This document shows positions 7,601-14,052 of a DNA stretch of 29,863 nucleotides, one piece after another. Each line of letters starts with the position of its first letter. Position 1 is the first letter of the stretch. Made by a program: the position numbers and the translations under genes. The stretch comes from JBBQSN01 sp038213835 (GTDB taxonomy: Bacteria; Actinomycetota; Actinomycetes; Actinomycetales; CAWJMD01). The notes beneath the pieces were generated by a model. The model was not told the DNA's origin, made no database searches, and saw nothing but the letters and a program-made list of their open reading frames with translations. The stretch spans positions 1 to 29,863 of the forward strand of contig JBBQSN010000016.1 in NCBI GenBank assembly GCA_038213835.1, in the 5' to 3' direction.

Positions 7601-7849
7601 GCCGCGGCGCAGTCGCTGCGCTCGCGCACCACGGCCACGACGTCGGCGACGGCAGCCACGAAGACGGCAGCGTCGAAGAAGACCACGGCGAAGAAGACCA
7701 CGTCGAGGAAGGCGGCGACGACGAAGCCGGCGAGGCCGATCCCTGCCCAGAAGGCCGTCACCACCCGGAAGGCGACGACCACGCGCACGGCCGCGGCCAC
7801 GCGCACGGCGGCCACCAGCCGCGGCTCGACAGCGCGTCGGGCCGGCTGA
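4673..7849 (+). CDS. uvrA: Excinuclease ABC subunit A (UvrA) with Lys/Thr/Ala-rich C-terminal tail
   Basis: UvrA is the damage-recognition ATPase of nucleotide excision repair; as a dimer it loads UvrB. Both ABC modules are complete: Walker A GLSGSGKSS (49-57) and GVSGSGKST, signatures LSGGEAQRIRLA and LSGGEAQRVKLA, Walker B LDEPSIGLH and LDEPTTGLH. Zinc modules are visible as CPVC, then ACETC in the first half, and CENC...CEVC in the second. The GTG at 4673 is chosen because it lies 7 nt after a TACAGT -10 box; the frame is open further upstream but lacks UvrA-like sequence. At 1058 residues it is roughly 90 longer than a usual UvrA. The excess is residues about 968-1058, a repetitive K/T/A/R tail with KKTTAKKTTSRK, which resembles histone H1-like DNA-binding tails. 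uvrC lies about 0.9 kb downstream; uvrB is not in the window. Confidence 0.98.
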   Translation: MPSATPRTSSRTPSGRPPAHQLVVRGAREHNLKNIDLDLPRDALVVFTGLSGSGKSSLAFDTIFAEGQRRYVESLSAYARQFLGQMDKPDVDFIEGLSPAVSIDQKSTSRNPRSTVGTITEVYDYLRLLWARAGVAHCPVCDEPIGRQTPQQVVDRLMAMPEGTRFQVLAPVVRGRKGEYADLFAELQSKGFARARVDGEVVSLATPPTLEKKLKHTIDVVVDRLAVKASAKRRLTDSVETALGLSGGLLTAELVDLEPGDPDRERRFSEKMACPNDHPLQLDEVEPRTFSFNAPYGACETCSGIGIRLEVDDELVVPDDDLTLAEGAIAPWGNAQGSNEYYHRLMKGLADQLGFSMDVPWRALPSRAMDALLRGENYQVHVRYRNRFGRERSYTSGFEGVIPFIKRRHNETDSDWSRERYEGYMREVPCPACGGARLKPEVLAVRIGDKSIAQVCALPVRECAEFLGSVELDARQAQIAAAVLKEINARLGFLLDVGLDYLSLDRPAGTLSGGEAQRIRLATQIGSGLVGVLYVLDEPSIGLHQRDNRRLISTLTRLRDLGNTLIVVEHDEDTIATADWVVDIGPGAGEHGGHVVHSGSVEGLMKHRTSLTGRFLSGRESIAVPEHRRQPDPSREVTVIGAREHNLRGIDVSFPLGCLVSVTGVSGSGKSTLVNAILYTVLANKLNGARQVPGRHKTVTGLEHLDKVVHVDQSPIGRTPRSNPATYTGVWDHVRKLFATTTEAKVRGYQPGRFSFNVKGGRCENCQGDGTIKIEMNFLPDVYVPCEVCHGARYNRETLEVHFKGKTVAEVLDMPIEEAAEFFAAVPAIARHLTTLVEVGLGYVRLGQPAPTLSGGEAQRVKLASELQKRSTGRTVYVLDEPTTGLHFEDIRKLLGVLQGLVEKGNSVIVIEHNLDVIKSSDWVVDMGPEGGSGGGTVLAEGTPEQVARVEASYTGHFLGRVLPEGDRGLRPTTTVAAAQSLRSRTTATTSATAATKTAASKKTTAKKTTSRKAATTKPARPIPAQKAVTTRKATTTRTAAATRTAATSRGSTARRAG

Positions 7850-7884
7850 TCGGCGACGATTCCCAGCGGACTCACAGGGTGACG

Positions 7885-7942
7885 TCGAGGCACCTCGAGA
7901 GCGCGCGGGTCATGCTGGAGTCGTTCGACCACCCGCTCCAGC
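7885..7942. other. Two hairpins in the uvrA-Rieske spacer
   Basis: In the 131-nt gap after uvrA, TCGAGG (7885-7890) pairs with CCTCGA (7893-7898) around CA, and GCTGGAG (7914-7920) pairs with CTCCAGC (7936-7942) around a 15-nt loop. Either could end uvrA transcription or structure the leader of the Rieske gene. There is no T-tract and no clear promoter. Confidence 0.35.
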
Positions 7943-7980
7943 AGCAGCGCCGGCGCCCGCCGGTCCCCAGGAGGAGACCC

Positions 7981-8484
7981 GTGACCACCCAGCCCGCCCG
8001 CCCCGCCCTCCGGACCAGCGCCGGCCCAGCACGCGACCTGGACGACTGGTGCCCCTCCCGCCGGTCGGTGATGCGCGGGCTGATGACCATCGGCGGGGTG
8101 GTGCTCGTCCCGGGCCTCCTCACCGCGTGCACCTCCGGGGACGACGCCGGGAGCGCCGACACCGGTGGCAGCGCAGACGCCGCGGGAGCCGGTGGCACGA
8201 TCCCGGCCGCGGACGTCGCGGTCGGCACCGCGGTCGTGGTCAAGGTCGGTGCCGAGAGCGTCGTCGTGGCGCAGCCGGCGGAGGGTGAGTTCGTCGCCTT
8301 CAACGCCAGCTGCACGCACCAGGGCACCACCGTCGAGGCGGGGGACGGCCTCACCCTGACCTGCCCGAACCACGGCAGCCGGTTCGACGCAGCAGCCGAC
8401 GCCGCGGTGCTGACCGGCCCGGCGACCCAGCCGCTCGCAGCGGTCGACGTCACCCTCGACGGCGAGCAGCTCGTGCTGGGCTGA
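7981..8484 (+). CDS. Tat-exported lipoprotein with Rieske [2Fe-2S] domain
   Basis: The 167-residue protein begins with a leader carrying twin arginines R27-R28 (SRRSVMRG), a hydrophobic stretch (about 33-47) and a lipobox LTAC with C50, so it is probably exported by the Tat route and lipid-anchored outside the membrane. A low-complexity Gly/Ala/Asp linker follows. The Rieske domain (about 74-167) holds the cluster ligands C111 and H113 (CTHQG) and C128 and H131 (CPNHGS). The two extra cysteines that form the disulphide in classical Rieske proteins are replaced by T116 and N130. It is probably a small extracytoplasmic electron carrier; the partner is unknown. The GTG at 7981 follows AGGAGGAG (7969-7976). 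No oxidase genes adjoin it. Confidence 0.92.
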   Translation: MTTQPARPALRTSAGPARDLDDWCPSRRSVMRGLMTIGGVVLVPGLLTACTSGDDAGSADTGGSADAAGAGGTIPAADVAVGTAVVVKVGAESVVVAQPAEGEFVAFNASCTHQGTTVEAGDGLTLTCPNHGSRFDAAADAAVLTGPATQPLAAVDVTLDGEQLVLG

Positions 8485-8570
8485 GCTGCGGGGGGCAGCC
8501 TCAAGGACGTCGACGGCCCTGAACATCTGAGACCGTGCGTCCGGCGAACCGTGACGACGGATCGCGCAGC

Positions 8571-8646
8571 AGGACGCCCCCGGGGCGCTGGGGGGAGCGC
8601 ACGCGGGGGCGTCCTGGGCCGTGGGCACGGGGGGCGTGACCCACGG
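8571..8646 (-). ncRNA. Probable actinobacterial 6C small RNA
   Basis: Read on the minus strand, two adjacent hairpins each present six consecutive C residues in the loop. The first (8646 to 8619) pairs CCGTGGG with CCCACGG, then, past one bulged base, CAC with GTG; its loop carries C6 (8634-8629). The second (8615 to 8571) has a perfect 11-bp outer stem, AGGACGCCCCC with GGGGGCGTCCT, and an inner stem GCGCT/AGCGC closing a C6 loop (8595-8590). Two stem-loops with six or more C in each loop define the 6C RNA of actinobacteria, a regulator whose C-rich loops can pair with G-rich targets. It sits in the 303-nt gap between the Rieske gene and uvrC, antisense to both. I see no convincing promoter. 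The transcript ends are unknown; the span covers only the hairpins. Alternatively these could be plus-strand terminators of the Rieske gene. Confidence 0.75.
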
Positions 8647-8758
8647 AGACCGTCGGCGCAGGTGAGGGCCTCGCGCCTTCCCATCATCGAAGCAGGGGAG
8701 CGACGGGGTTCACCAGGTGCCGGGGCGGGCCCCCGACCCGGACGGGACGGACGAGCGG

Positions 8759-8781
8759 ACGTCGGAGGCGGTTCCTAGGCT
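8759..8781 (+). promoter_or_regulatory. uvrC promoter, leaderless, with partial PafBC-type match
   Basis: TAGGCT (8776-8781) lies 6 nt before the GTG start of uvrC. At the spacing seen for uvrA, upstream sequence reads ACGTCG-GAG, sharing GTCGG and the final G with tTGTCRgtg but lacking the leading TT. The -10 box looks sound; damage control by PafBC is tentative. Confidence 0.5.
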
Positions 8782-8787
8782 GGGGGT

Positions 8788-10830
8788 GTGGCCGACCCGT
8801 CGACGTACCGCCCCCGGACCGGGGAGATCCCCGAGTCCCCGGGGGTCTACCGGTTCCGCGACGCGCACGGGCGCGTCGTGTACGTGGGCAAGGCCAAGAG
8901 CCTGCGGCAGCGACTCACCTCGTACTTCGCCGACCCCGCGACCCTGCACCCGCGCACCTTCACGATGGTCACCACGGCTGCGAGCGTGGAGTGGACCACC
9001 GTCGGCACCGAGGTCGAGGCGCTGCAGCTCGAGTACGCCTGGATCAAGGAGTACGACCCGCGTTTCAACGTCAAGTACCGCGACGACAAGTCCTACCCGT
9101 TCCTGGCTGTGACCATGGGCGAGGAGTTCCCTCGCGTCCAGGTGATGCGCGGGTCCAAGCGCAAGGGCACCCGCTACTTCGGGCCGTACGCCCACGCCTG
9201 GGCGATCCGCGAGACCGTCGACCTGATGTTGCGGGTGTTCCCCGTCCGCACCTGCTCGGCCGGGGTGTTCCGCAGCGCCACGCAGTCGGGGCGGCCGTGC
9301 CTGCTGGGCTACATCGACAAGTGCTCGGCCCCGTGCGTCGGTCGGGTCTCGCCGCAGGAGCACCGCGACCTGGCGGAGGAGTTCTGCGACTTCATGGCAG
9401 GCGGCACCGGTCGGCACGTCCGCCGGCTCGAGCGGGAGATGAAGCAGGCCGCGGGCGAGCAGGACTACGAGCGCGCCGCCCGGTTGCGCGACGACCTCAA
9501 GGCGCTCGACCGGGCGCTGCAGAAGACCGCCGTGGTGCTCCCGGACGCCACGGACGCCGACGTGTTCGCGCTGGCCGAGGACGAGCTCGAGGCCGCGGTC
9601 CAGGTCTTCCACGTCCGGGGCGGGCGGGTGCGGGGCCAGCGGGGCTGGGTGGTCGAGAAGGTGGAGGAGATCGACACCGCCGGGCTGGTCGAGCACCTGC
9701 TCCAGCAGGTCTACGGGGAGGCCGACGAGAGCGCGGTGCCCCGCGAGGTGCTGGTGCCGACCCTGCCCGGCGGCGCCGGCGACCTCACCGCGTGGCTCAG
9801 TGCCGTGCGCGGGTCGGCGGTGGACATCCGGGTGCCGCAACGCGGTGACAAGCGCTCCCTGATGGAGACGGTGTCGCGCAACGCCGGCCAGGCGCTGGTG
9901 CTGCACAAGACCCGTCGCGCGGGCGACCTCACCACCCGCAGCCAGGCGCTGAACGAGATCCAGGAGGCGCTCGGTCTCAGCGAGGCGCCGCTGCGGATCG
10001 AGTGCTACGACGTCTCGAACCTGCAGGGCACCGAGGTCGTGGCCTCGATGGTGGTCTTCGAGGACGGCCTGCCCCGCAAGGGGGAGTACCGCCGCTTCGC
10101 GATCCAGGGCGTCGATGGGCAGGACGACACCGCGTCCATCCACGAGGTCATCACCCGGCGGTTCCGGCGCTACCTGGCCGACCTCGAGCGCGGGGAGGAG
10201 GTCGGGGTCACCGACGCCTCGAGCGAGGGGCCCGTGGTCGAGCAGAAGAAGCGGTTCGCGTACCCGCCGCAGCTCGTCGTGGTCGACGGCGGACCGCCGC
10301 AGGTCGCCGCCGCGGCGCGCGCCCTGGCCGAGCTCGGGGTAGTCGACGTCGCCCTCTGCGGGCTGGCCAAGCGGCTCGAGGAGGTCTGGCTGCCGGGGGA
10401 GGGCTACCCCACGGTGCTGCCCCGCTCGAGCGAGGGCCTGTACCTGCTGCAGCGGGTCCGCGACGAGGCGCACCGCTTCGCGATCACCTTCCACCGCCAG
10501 CGCCGCTCGAAGGCGATGACGAGCAGCGTGCTGGACGACGTCCCCGGTCTCGGCCCGGCCCGGCGCACGGCCCTGCTCAAGCACTTCGGCTCTGTCAAGC
10601 GGCTGCGTGCAGCCGACGTCGAGGCGGTCGCCGAGGTGCCAGGTCTGGGGCGCGTCACGGCGGCCCTGGTGGTCGAGCACCTGACGCGTGACACCGCGCG
10701 GCGCGAGCCCGCCGTCAACACCGCCACCGGTGAGCTCGTCGACGACGACCCGGTCCCCGGCCCGGCGCCCGGTGCCGGCTCGCCGGGGCCCGTGCAGCAT
10801 CAGGGCGCACCTGGGAGACTCTCCCCGTGA
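8788..10830 (+). CDS. uvrC: Excinuclease ABC subunit C (UvrC)
   Basis: UvrC makes both incisions around a lesion in nucleotide excision repair. The 680-residue protein has, in order, the GIY-YIG nuclease (PGVYRF...VVYVGKAK, about 18-95), the conserved four-Cys segment (RTCSAG...RPCLLGYIDKCSAPC, about 151-188) that in characterised UvrC holds an iron-sulfur cluster, the UVR helix pair that contacts UvrB (EQDYERAARLRDDL, about 225-250), the RNase H-like endonuclease core (IECYDVSNLQGTE, VVDGGPPQV), and two helix-hairpin-helix motifs (DDVPGLGPARR and AEVPGLGRV). About 45 extra residues rich in Pro, Gly and Ala follow the HhH region. The GTG start lies 6 nt after TAGGCT, suggesting a leaderless message. 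The stop overlaps the rapZ GTG by 4 bp, so uvrC, rapZ and yvcK form one transcript. Confidence 0.97.
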   Translation: MADPSTYRPRTGEIPESPGVYRFRDAHGRVVYVGKAKSLRQRLTSYFADPATLHPRTFTMVTTAASVEWTTVGTEVEALQLEYAWIKEYDPRFNVKYRDDKSYPFLAVTMGEEFPRVQVMRGSKRKGTRYFGPYAHAWAIRETVDLMLRVFPVRTCSAGVFRSATQSGRPCLLGYIDKCSAPCVGRVSPQEHRDLAEEFCDFMAGGTGRHVRRLEREMKQAAGEQDYERAARLRDDLKALDRALQKTAVVLPDATDADVFALAEDELEAAVQVFHVRGGRVRGQRGWVVEKVEEIDTAGLVEHLLQQVYGEADESAVPREVLVPTLPGGAGDLTAWLSAVRGSAVDIRVPQRGDKRSLMETVSRNAGQALVLHKTRRAGDLTTRSQALNEIQEALGLSEAPLRIECYDVSNLQGTEVVASMVVFEDGLPRKGEYRRFAIQGVDGQDDTASIHEVITRRFRRYLADLERGEEVGVTDASSEGPVVEQKKRFAYPPQLVVVDGGPPQVAAAARALAELGVVDVALCGLAKRLEEVWLPGEGYPTVLPRSSEGLYLLQRVRDEAHRFAITFHRQRRSKAMTSSVLDDVPGLGPARRTALLKHFGSVKRLRAADVEAVAEVPGLGRVTAALVVEHLTRDTARREPAVNTATGELVDDDPVPGPAPGAGSPGPVQHQGAPGRLSP

Positions 10831-11783
10831 GCCCACCCCCGCCGGACGACGACAGCCGCCCGCCAGCTCCGGAGTCCGCGTCCGCGCCGACCCCGGAGGC
10901 GACGGAGCCCCGGCCAGCGGTCGTGGTGCCCGAGGTGCTGGTCGTCACGGGCATGTCCGGGGCCGGCCGCTCCACCGTCGCCGACGTCCTGGAGGACCTC
11001 GGGTGGTACGTCGTCGACAACCTGCCGCCGACGATGCTCGGGCCGCTGGCGACCCTCGCCTCCCACGCCACCGACGCGCTACCGCAGGTCGCCGTGGTCG
11101 TCGACGTCCGGGGCGGGTCGTTCTTCACCGACCTGCGCGACGCCCTGTCCGGTCTCAGCGACAGCGGCGTGCGCACCCGGGTGCTGTACCTCGACGCCTC
11201 GGACGCCGCCCTGGTGCGCCGGTTCGAGTCGGTGCGCCGGCCGCACCCGCTGCAGGGCGAGGACCGCATCCTCGACGGCATCGAGCGCGAGCGGGCCCTG
11301 GTCGGCGACCTGCGCGGCTCCGCCGACCTCGTCATCGACTCCAGCGACCTGAACGTGCACCAGCTCGGCGCGAAGATCATCGAGCTGTTCTCCGACGAGG
11401 GCCCGGCCACGCTGCGGCTCACCGTGATGTCGTTCGGGTTCAAGTACGGGCTTCCGGTCGACTCCGACCACGTCGTCGACGTCCGCTTCCTGCCGAACCC
11501 GTACTGGGTCCCCGAGCTGCGCTCCAGCACGGGCCGCGACGAGGCCGTCCGCGACTACGTCCTCGGGCGTCCTGGTGCCGGGGCCTTCGTCGACCGCTAC
11601 GTCTCCATGCTCGAGCCGGTGCTCGAGGGGTACCGCCGCGAGAACCGGCCGTTCGTCACGATCGCGATCGGCTGCACGGGGGGCAAGCACCGCTCCGTCG
11701 CCATCACCGAGGAGCTGGCGCGGCGTCTCGGCGACCTCGGGGTGCGCGCCAGCGCCGTGCACCGCGACCTCGGGCGTGAGTAG
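10827..11783 (+). CDS. rapZ: RNase adapter protein RapZ (YvcJ family) P-loop protein
   Basis: The 318-residue protein is a RapZ/YvcJ family nucleotide-binding protein. The N-terminal P-loop is GMSGAGRST (42-50), followed by LGWYVVDNLPP. The C-terminal domain carries SFGFKYG, the RFLPNPYW segment, and the conserved IGCTGGKHRSV motif. In E. coli RapZ guides decay of small RNAs controlling glucosamine-6-phosphate synthase; in Gram-positives the role is less clear, with GTPase activity and links to competence described. A Pro/Ser/Glu-rich N-terminal extension of about 34 residues precedes the P-loop and looks disordered. The GTG start is embedded in the uvrC stop, and the end overlaps yvcK by 8 bp. 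The uvrC-rapZ-yvcK-whiA order is conserved in actinobacteria. Confidence 0.95.
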   Translation: MSPPPPDDDSRPPAPESASAPTPEATEPRPAVVVPEVLVVTGMSGAGRSTVADVLEDLGWYVVDNLPPTMLGPLATLASHATDALPQVAVVVDVRGGSFFTDLRDALSGLSDSGVRTRVLYLDASDAALVRRFESVRRPHPLQGEDRILDGIERERALVGDLRGSADLVIDSSDLNVHQLGAKIIELFSDEGPATLRLTVMSFGFKYGLPVDSDHVVDVRFLPNPYWVPELRSSTGRDEAVRDYVLGRPGAGAFVDRYVSMLEPVLEGYRRENRPFVTIAIGCTGGKHRSVAITEELARRLGDLGVRASAVHRDLGRE

Positions 11784-12744
11784 GAACCGGCACGGGGGCC
11801 AGGGCGGCCGCAGCGTGGTGGCCCTCGGGGGCGGCCACGGCCTGTACGCGTCCCTGTCCGCACTGCGGCACCTCACCGACCGGCTGACCGCGGTCGTCAC
11901 CGTGGCCGACGACGGCGGCTCGAGCGGCAGGCTCCGGCGCGAGCTCGGGGTGCTCCCGCCCGGCGACCTGCGGATGGCGCTGGCGGCGCTCTGCGACGAC
12001 AGCGAGTGGGGTCGCACCTGGCGCGATGTCATGCAGCACCGCTTCACCGGCGACGGCGAGCTGGCCGGTCACGCGGTGGGCAACCTGCTGATCGCCTCGC
12101 TCTGGGAGCTGCTGGACGAGCCGGTCACCGGGCTGGACTGGGTCGGGCGGCTGCTCCAGGCCCGCGGCCGGGTGCTGCCGATGTCGACCGTCCCGCTCGA
12201 GATCGAGGCCGACGTCACCGGCCCGGACGGCAGCAGCGAGGTGGTGCACGGGCAGGCCAACGTCGCCCGGGCCTCAGGGCGGATCGCGGCCGTCCGGCTG
12301 CGGCCGGAGGCGCCGGCGGCGTGCCCCGAGGCGGTCGTGGCGGTGCGGGAGGCCGACTGGGTCGTGCTCGGGCCGGGCTCCTGGTACACCAGCGTGCTGC
12401 CGCACCTGCTCGTCCCCGCGCTGGCGGAGGCGCTCGTCGCCACGACGGCGCGTCGCTGCCTGGTCTACAACCTGGTGTCGACCACCGGCGAGACCGTCGG
12501 CCTGAGCGCCGCGGACCACCTGCGCGTCATCGCCGAGCACGCTCCCGAGCTCCGGTTCGACGCCGTGCTCGCCGACCCCGGCTCGGTCGAGGACGTCGAC
12601 GCGGCGGCGCGCGCGGCGGCCGACCTGGGTGCCCGCCTCGTCCTGCGGCAGGTCGGCACCGCCCCCGGCAGCGCCCGGCACGACCCGTTGCGTCTCGCGG
12701 CCGCCCTGCGCGACGTCCTCGGCCACAGCTGGGGCGACCTCTGA
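11776..12744 (+). CDS. yvcK: Gluconeogenesis factor YvcK (CofD-like / UPF0052)
   Basis: The 322-residue protein belongs to the YvcK/CuvA branch of the CofD-like fold. The nucleotide-binding start VVALGGGHGLYASLSALR is clear, followed by VADDGGSSGRLRRELGVLPPGDLR, HAVGNLLIASL, and the late motif LGPGSWYTSVLPHLL. YvcK binds UDP-sugars and is needed for growth on gluconeogenic carbon and for normal cell-wall synthesis in Bacillus and mycobacteria. The GTG at 11776 lies inside the end of rapZ; the glycine-rich motif begins about 15 residues later, as expected. whiA follows after 158 nt and seems to have its own start signals. Confidence 0.95.
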   Translation: MSRNRHGGQGGRSVVALGGGHGLYASLSALRHLTDRLTAVVTVADDGGSSGRLRRELGVLPPGDLRMALAALCDDSEWGRTWRDVMQHRFTGDGELAGHAVGNLLIASLWELLDEPVTGLDWVGRLLQARGRVLPMSTVPLEIEADVTGPDGSSEVVHGQANVARASGRIAAVRLRPEAPAACPEAVVAVREADWVVLGPGSWYTSVLPHLLVPALAEALVATTARRCLVYNLVSTTGETVGLSAADHLRVIAEHAPELRFDAVLADPGSVEDVDAAARAAADLGARLVLRQVGTAPGSARHDPLRLAAALRDVLGHSWGDL

Positions 12745-12799
12745 GCGAGCCGACCGCCCTGCTGACCACGCGTCCGTGACAGGCTGGGTGCCGGCGCCG

Positions 12800-12823
12800 G
12801 ACACGCCGACCGACACGCCGACC
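12800..12823. repeat. Perfect 12-bp tandem duplication in the yvcK-whiA spacer
   Basis: GACACGCCGACC occurs twice without a gap (12800-12811 and 12812-12823). It may be a recent slippage product in a non-coding spacer. No function is evident. Confidence 0.6.
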
Positions 12824-12889
12824 GGTGGGCTCGGGCCGGGACGGCCACCAGGTCGACGGACGCGTCGGCGCGAGAGCGGAGGGCGGTGG

Positions 12890-12895
12890 CAGGAT
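12890..12895 (+). promoter_or_regulatory. Possible -10 box placing the whiA start at 12903
   Basis: CAGGAT is followed by 7 nt and the ATG at 12903, the same geometry as the leaderless starts elsewhere in the window, with one mismatch to TANNNT. It overlaps a competing in-frame ATG at 12894, which could instead use GGAGGG at 12878-12883. Confidence 0.4.
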
Positions 12896-12902
12896 GGCCG
12901 GC

Positions 12903-13883
12903 ATGGCGCTGACGGCACAGGTGAAGGACGAGCTCAGTCGCCTCAAGGTCACCAAGTCCTGCTGCCGCAAGGCAGAGGTCTCCTCGATGCTCCGGTTCGC
13001 CGGCGGGCTGCACATCATCTCCGGCCGGATCGTCATCGAGGCCGAGCTCGACACCGCGATCGCGGCCCGGCGGCTGCGCACCGACATCGCTGAGATGTTC
13101 GGGCACAGCAGCGAGATCCTGGTGATCTCGCCGGGCGGGCTGCGGCGCGCCACCCGCTACGTCGTGCGAGTGGTCAAGGACGGCGAGTCGCTGGCGCGCC
13201 AGACCGGCCTGCTCGACGGTCGCGGCCGTCCCGTCCGCGGTCTTCCGCCCCAGGTCGTCTCCGGAGCGGTCTGCGACGCCGAGGCCGCCTGGCGCGGGGC
13301 GTTCCTGGCGCACGGCTCCCTGACCGAGCCGGGTCGCTCGTCCTCGATGGAGATCACCTGCCCCGGTCCGGAGGCCGCCCTGGCGCTCGTCGGTGCCGCG
13401 CGTCGGCTCGGCATCGCGGCCAAGGCGCGCGAGGTGCGCGGGGTCGACCGCGTGGTGATCAAGGAGGGCGACGCCATCAGCGCGATGCTCACCCGGCTCG
13501 GGGCGCACGACGCCGTCCTGGTCTGGGAGGAGCGTCGGGTCCGCCGCGAGGTGCGCGCCACGGCCAACCGGCTGGCCAACTTCGACGACGCCAACCTGCG
13601 CCGATCAGCGCGCGCCGCCGTCGCCGCGGGCTCGCGGGTCGAGCGCGCGCTGGAGATCCTCGGGGAGGAGGTCCCTGAGCACCTCGAGGTCGCGGGACGC
13701 CTGCGGCTGGAGCACAAGGAGGCCTCCCTCGAGGAGCTCGGCCAGCTGGCCGAGCCGCCCATGACCAAGGACGCCGTGGCGGGCCGAATCCGCCGGTTGC
13801 TCGCGATGGCCGACCGCCGGGCGGGCGAGCTCGGCGTCGAGGGCACGGACGCCAACCTCACCCCGGACATGCTGGACGCCTGA
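12903..13883 (+). CDS. whiA: DNA-binding protein WhiA (sporulation/division regulator family)
   Basis: The 326-residue protein starts MALTAQVKDELSRLKVTKSCCRKAE, the standard WhiA N-terminus. The middle is the degenerate LAGLIDADG homing-endonuclease-like domain (about 10-220, with AWRGAFLAHGSLTEPGR), and the C-terminal helix-turn-helix includes SLEELGQLAEPPMTKDAVAGRIRRLLAMA (about 275-305). In Streptomyces WhiA works with WhiB to switch on sporulation septation genes; in non-sporulating Gram-positives it affects cell division and chromosome segregation. The frame is open from 12825, and ATG 12894 is an alternative start, but 12903 fits family length and the CAGGAT spacing. It is followed by a 169-nt gap and then the glycolytic operon. 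Confidence 0.95.
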   Translation: MALTAQVKDELSRLKVTKSCCRKAEVSSMLRFAGGLHIISGRIVIEAELDTAIAARRLRTDIAEMFGHSSEILVISPGGLRRATRYVVRVVKDGESLARQTGLLDGRGRPVRGLPPQVVSGAVCDAEAAWRGAFLAHGSLTEPGRSSSMEITCPGPEAALALVGAARRLGIAAKAREVRGVDRVVIKEGDAISAMLTRLGAHDAVLVWEERRVRREVRATANRLANFDDANLRRSARAAVAAGSRVERALEILGEEVPEHLEVAGRLRLEHKEASLEELGQLAEPPMTKDAVAGRIRRLLAMADRRAGELGVEGTDANLTPDMLDA

Positions 13884-13989
13884 TCGGTTCCGTCGTCCTG
13901 CTCGGTCCGCGAGGTGCCGCGGGCGTCTTGTGTGGCGGGACGTGCGTCTCAGGATCCGGGTGGGTGACGGGGGGCACTGCCGCGTCGAC

Positions 13990-13995
13990 TAGGGT
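13990..13995 (+). promoter_or_regulatory. Possible -10 box of the gap-pgk-tpiA operon
   Basis: TAGGGT matches TANNNT. A GTGACG at 13964-13969 could act as a -35 element, though its 20-nt spacing is long. This would give a leader of about 50 nt, ending in a clear Shine-Dalgarno GAGGAG (14041-14046), 6 nt before the gap start. The 169-nt whiA-gap spacer also has a weak 5-bp hairpin (CCGCG 13907, CGCGG 13918). Confidence 0.4.
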
Positions 13996-14052
13996 TCACG
14001 CGACCAGGACCTGCCGGTGTCGACCCCGGCCATACCCCCTGAGGAGTACCCC

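Noticed and set aside
8710..10836. 708-codon minus-strand frame opposite uvrC
   Set aside because: A shadow frame with no recognisable domain; uvrC on the plus strand accounts for the region fully.
12776..12781. GTGACA as a -35 element for whiA
   Set aside because: No TANNNT box lies 16-19 nt downstream.
13907..13922. Hairpin after whiA as a terminator
   Set aside because: The stem is only 5 bp and no T-tract follows; it is mentioned under the gap promoter but not listed alone.
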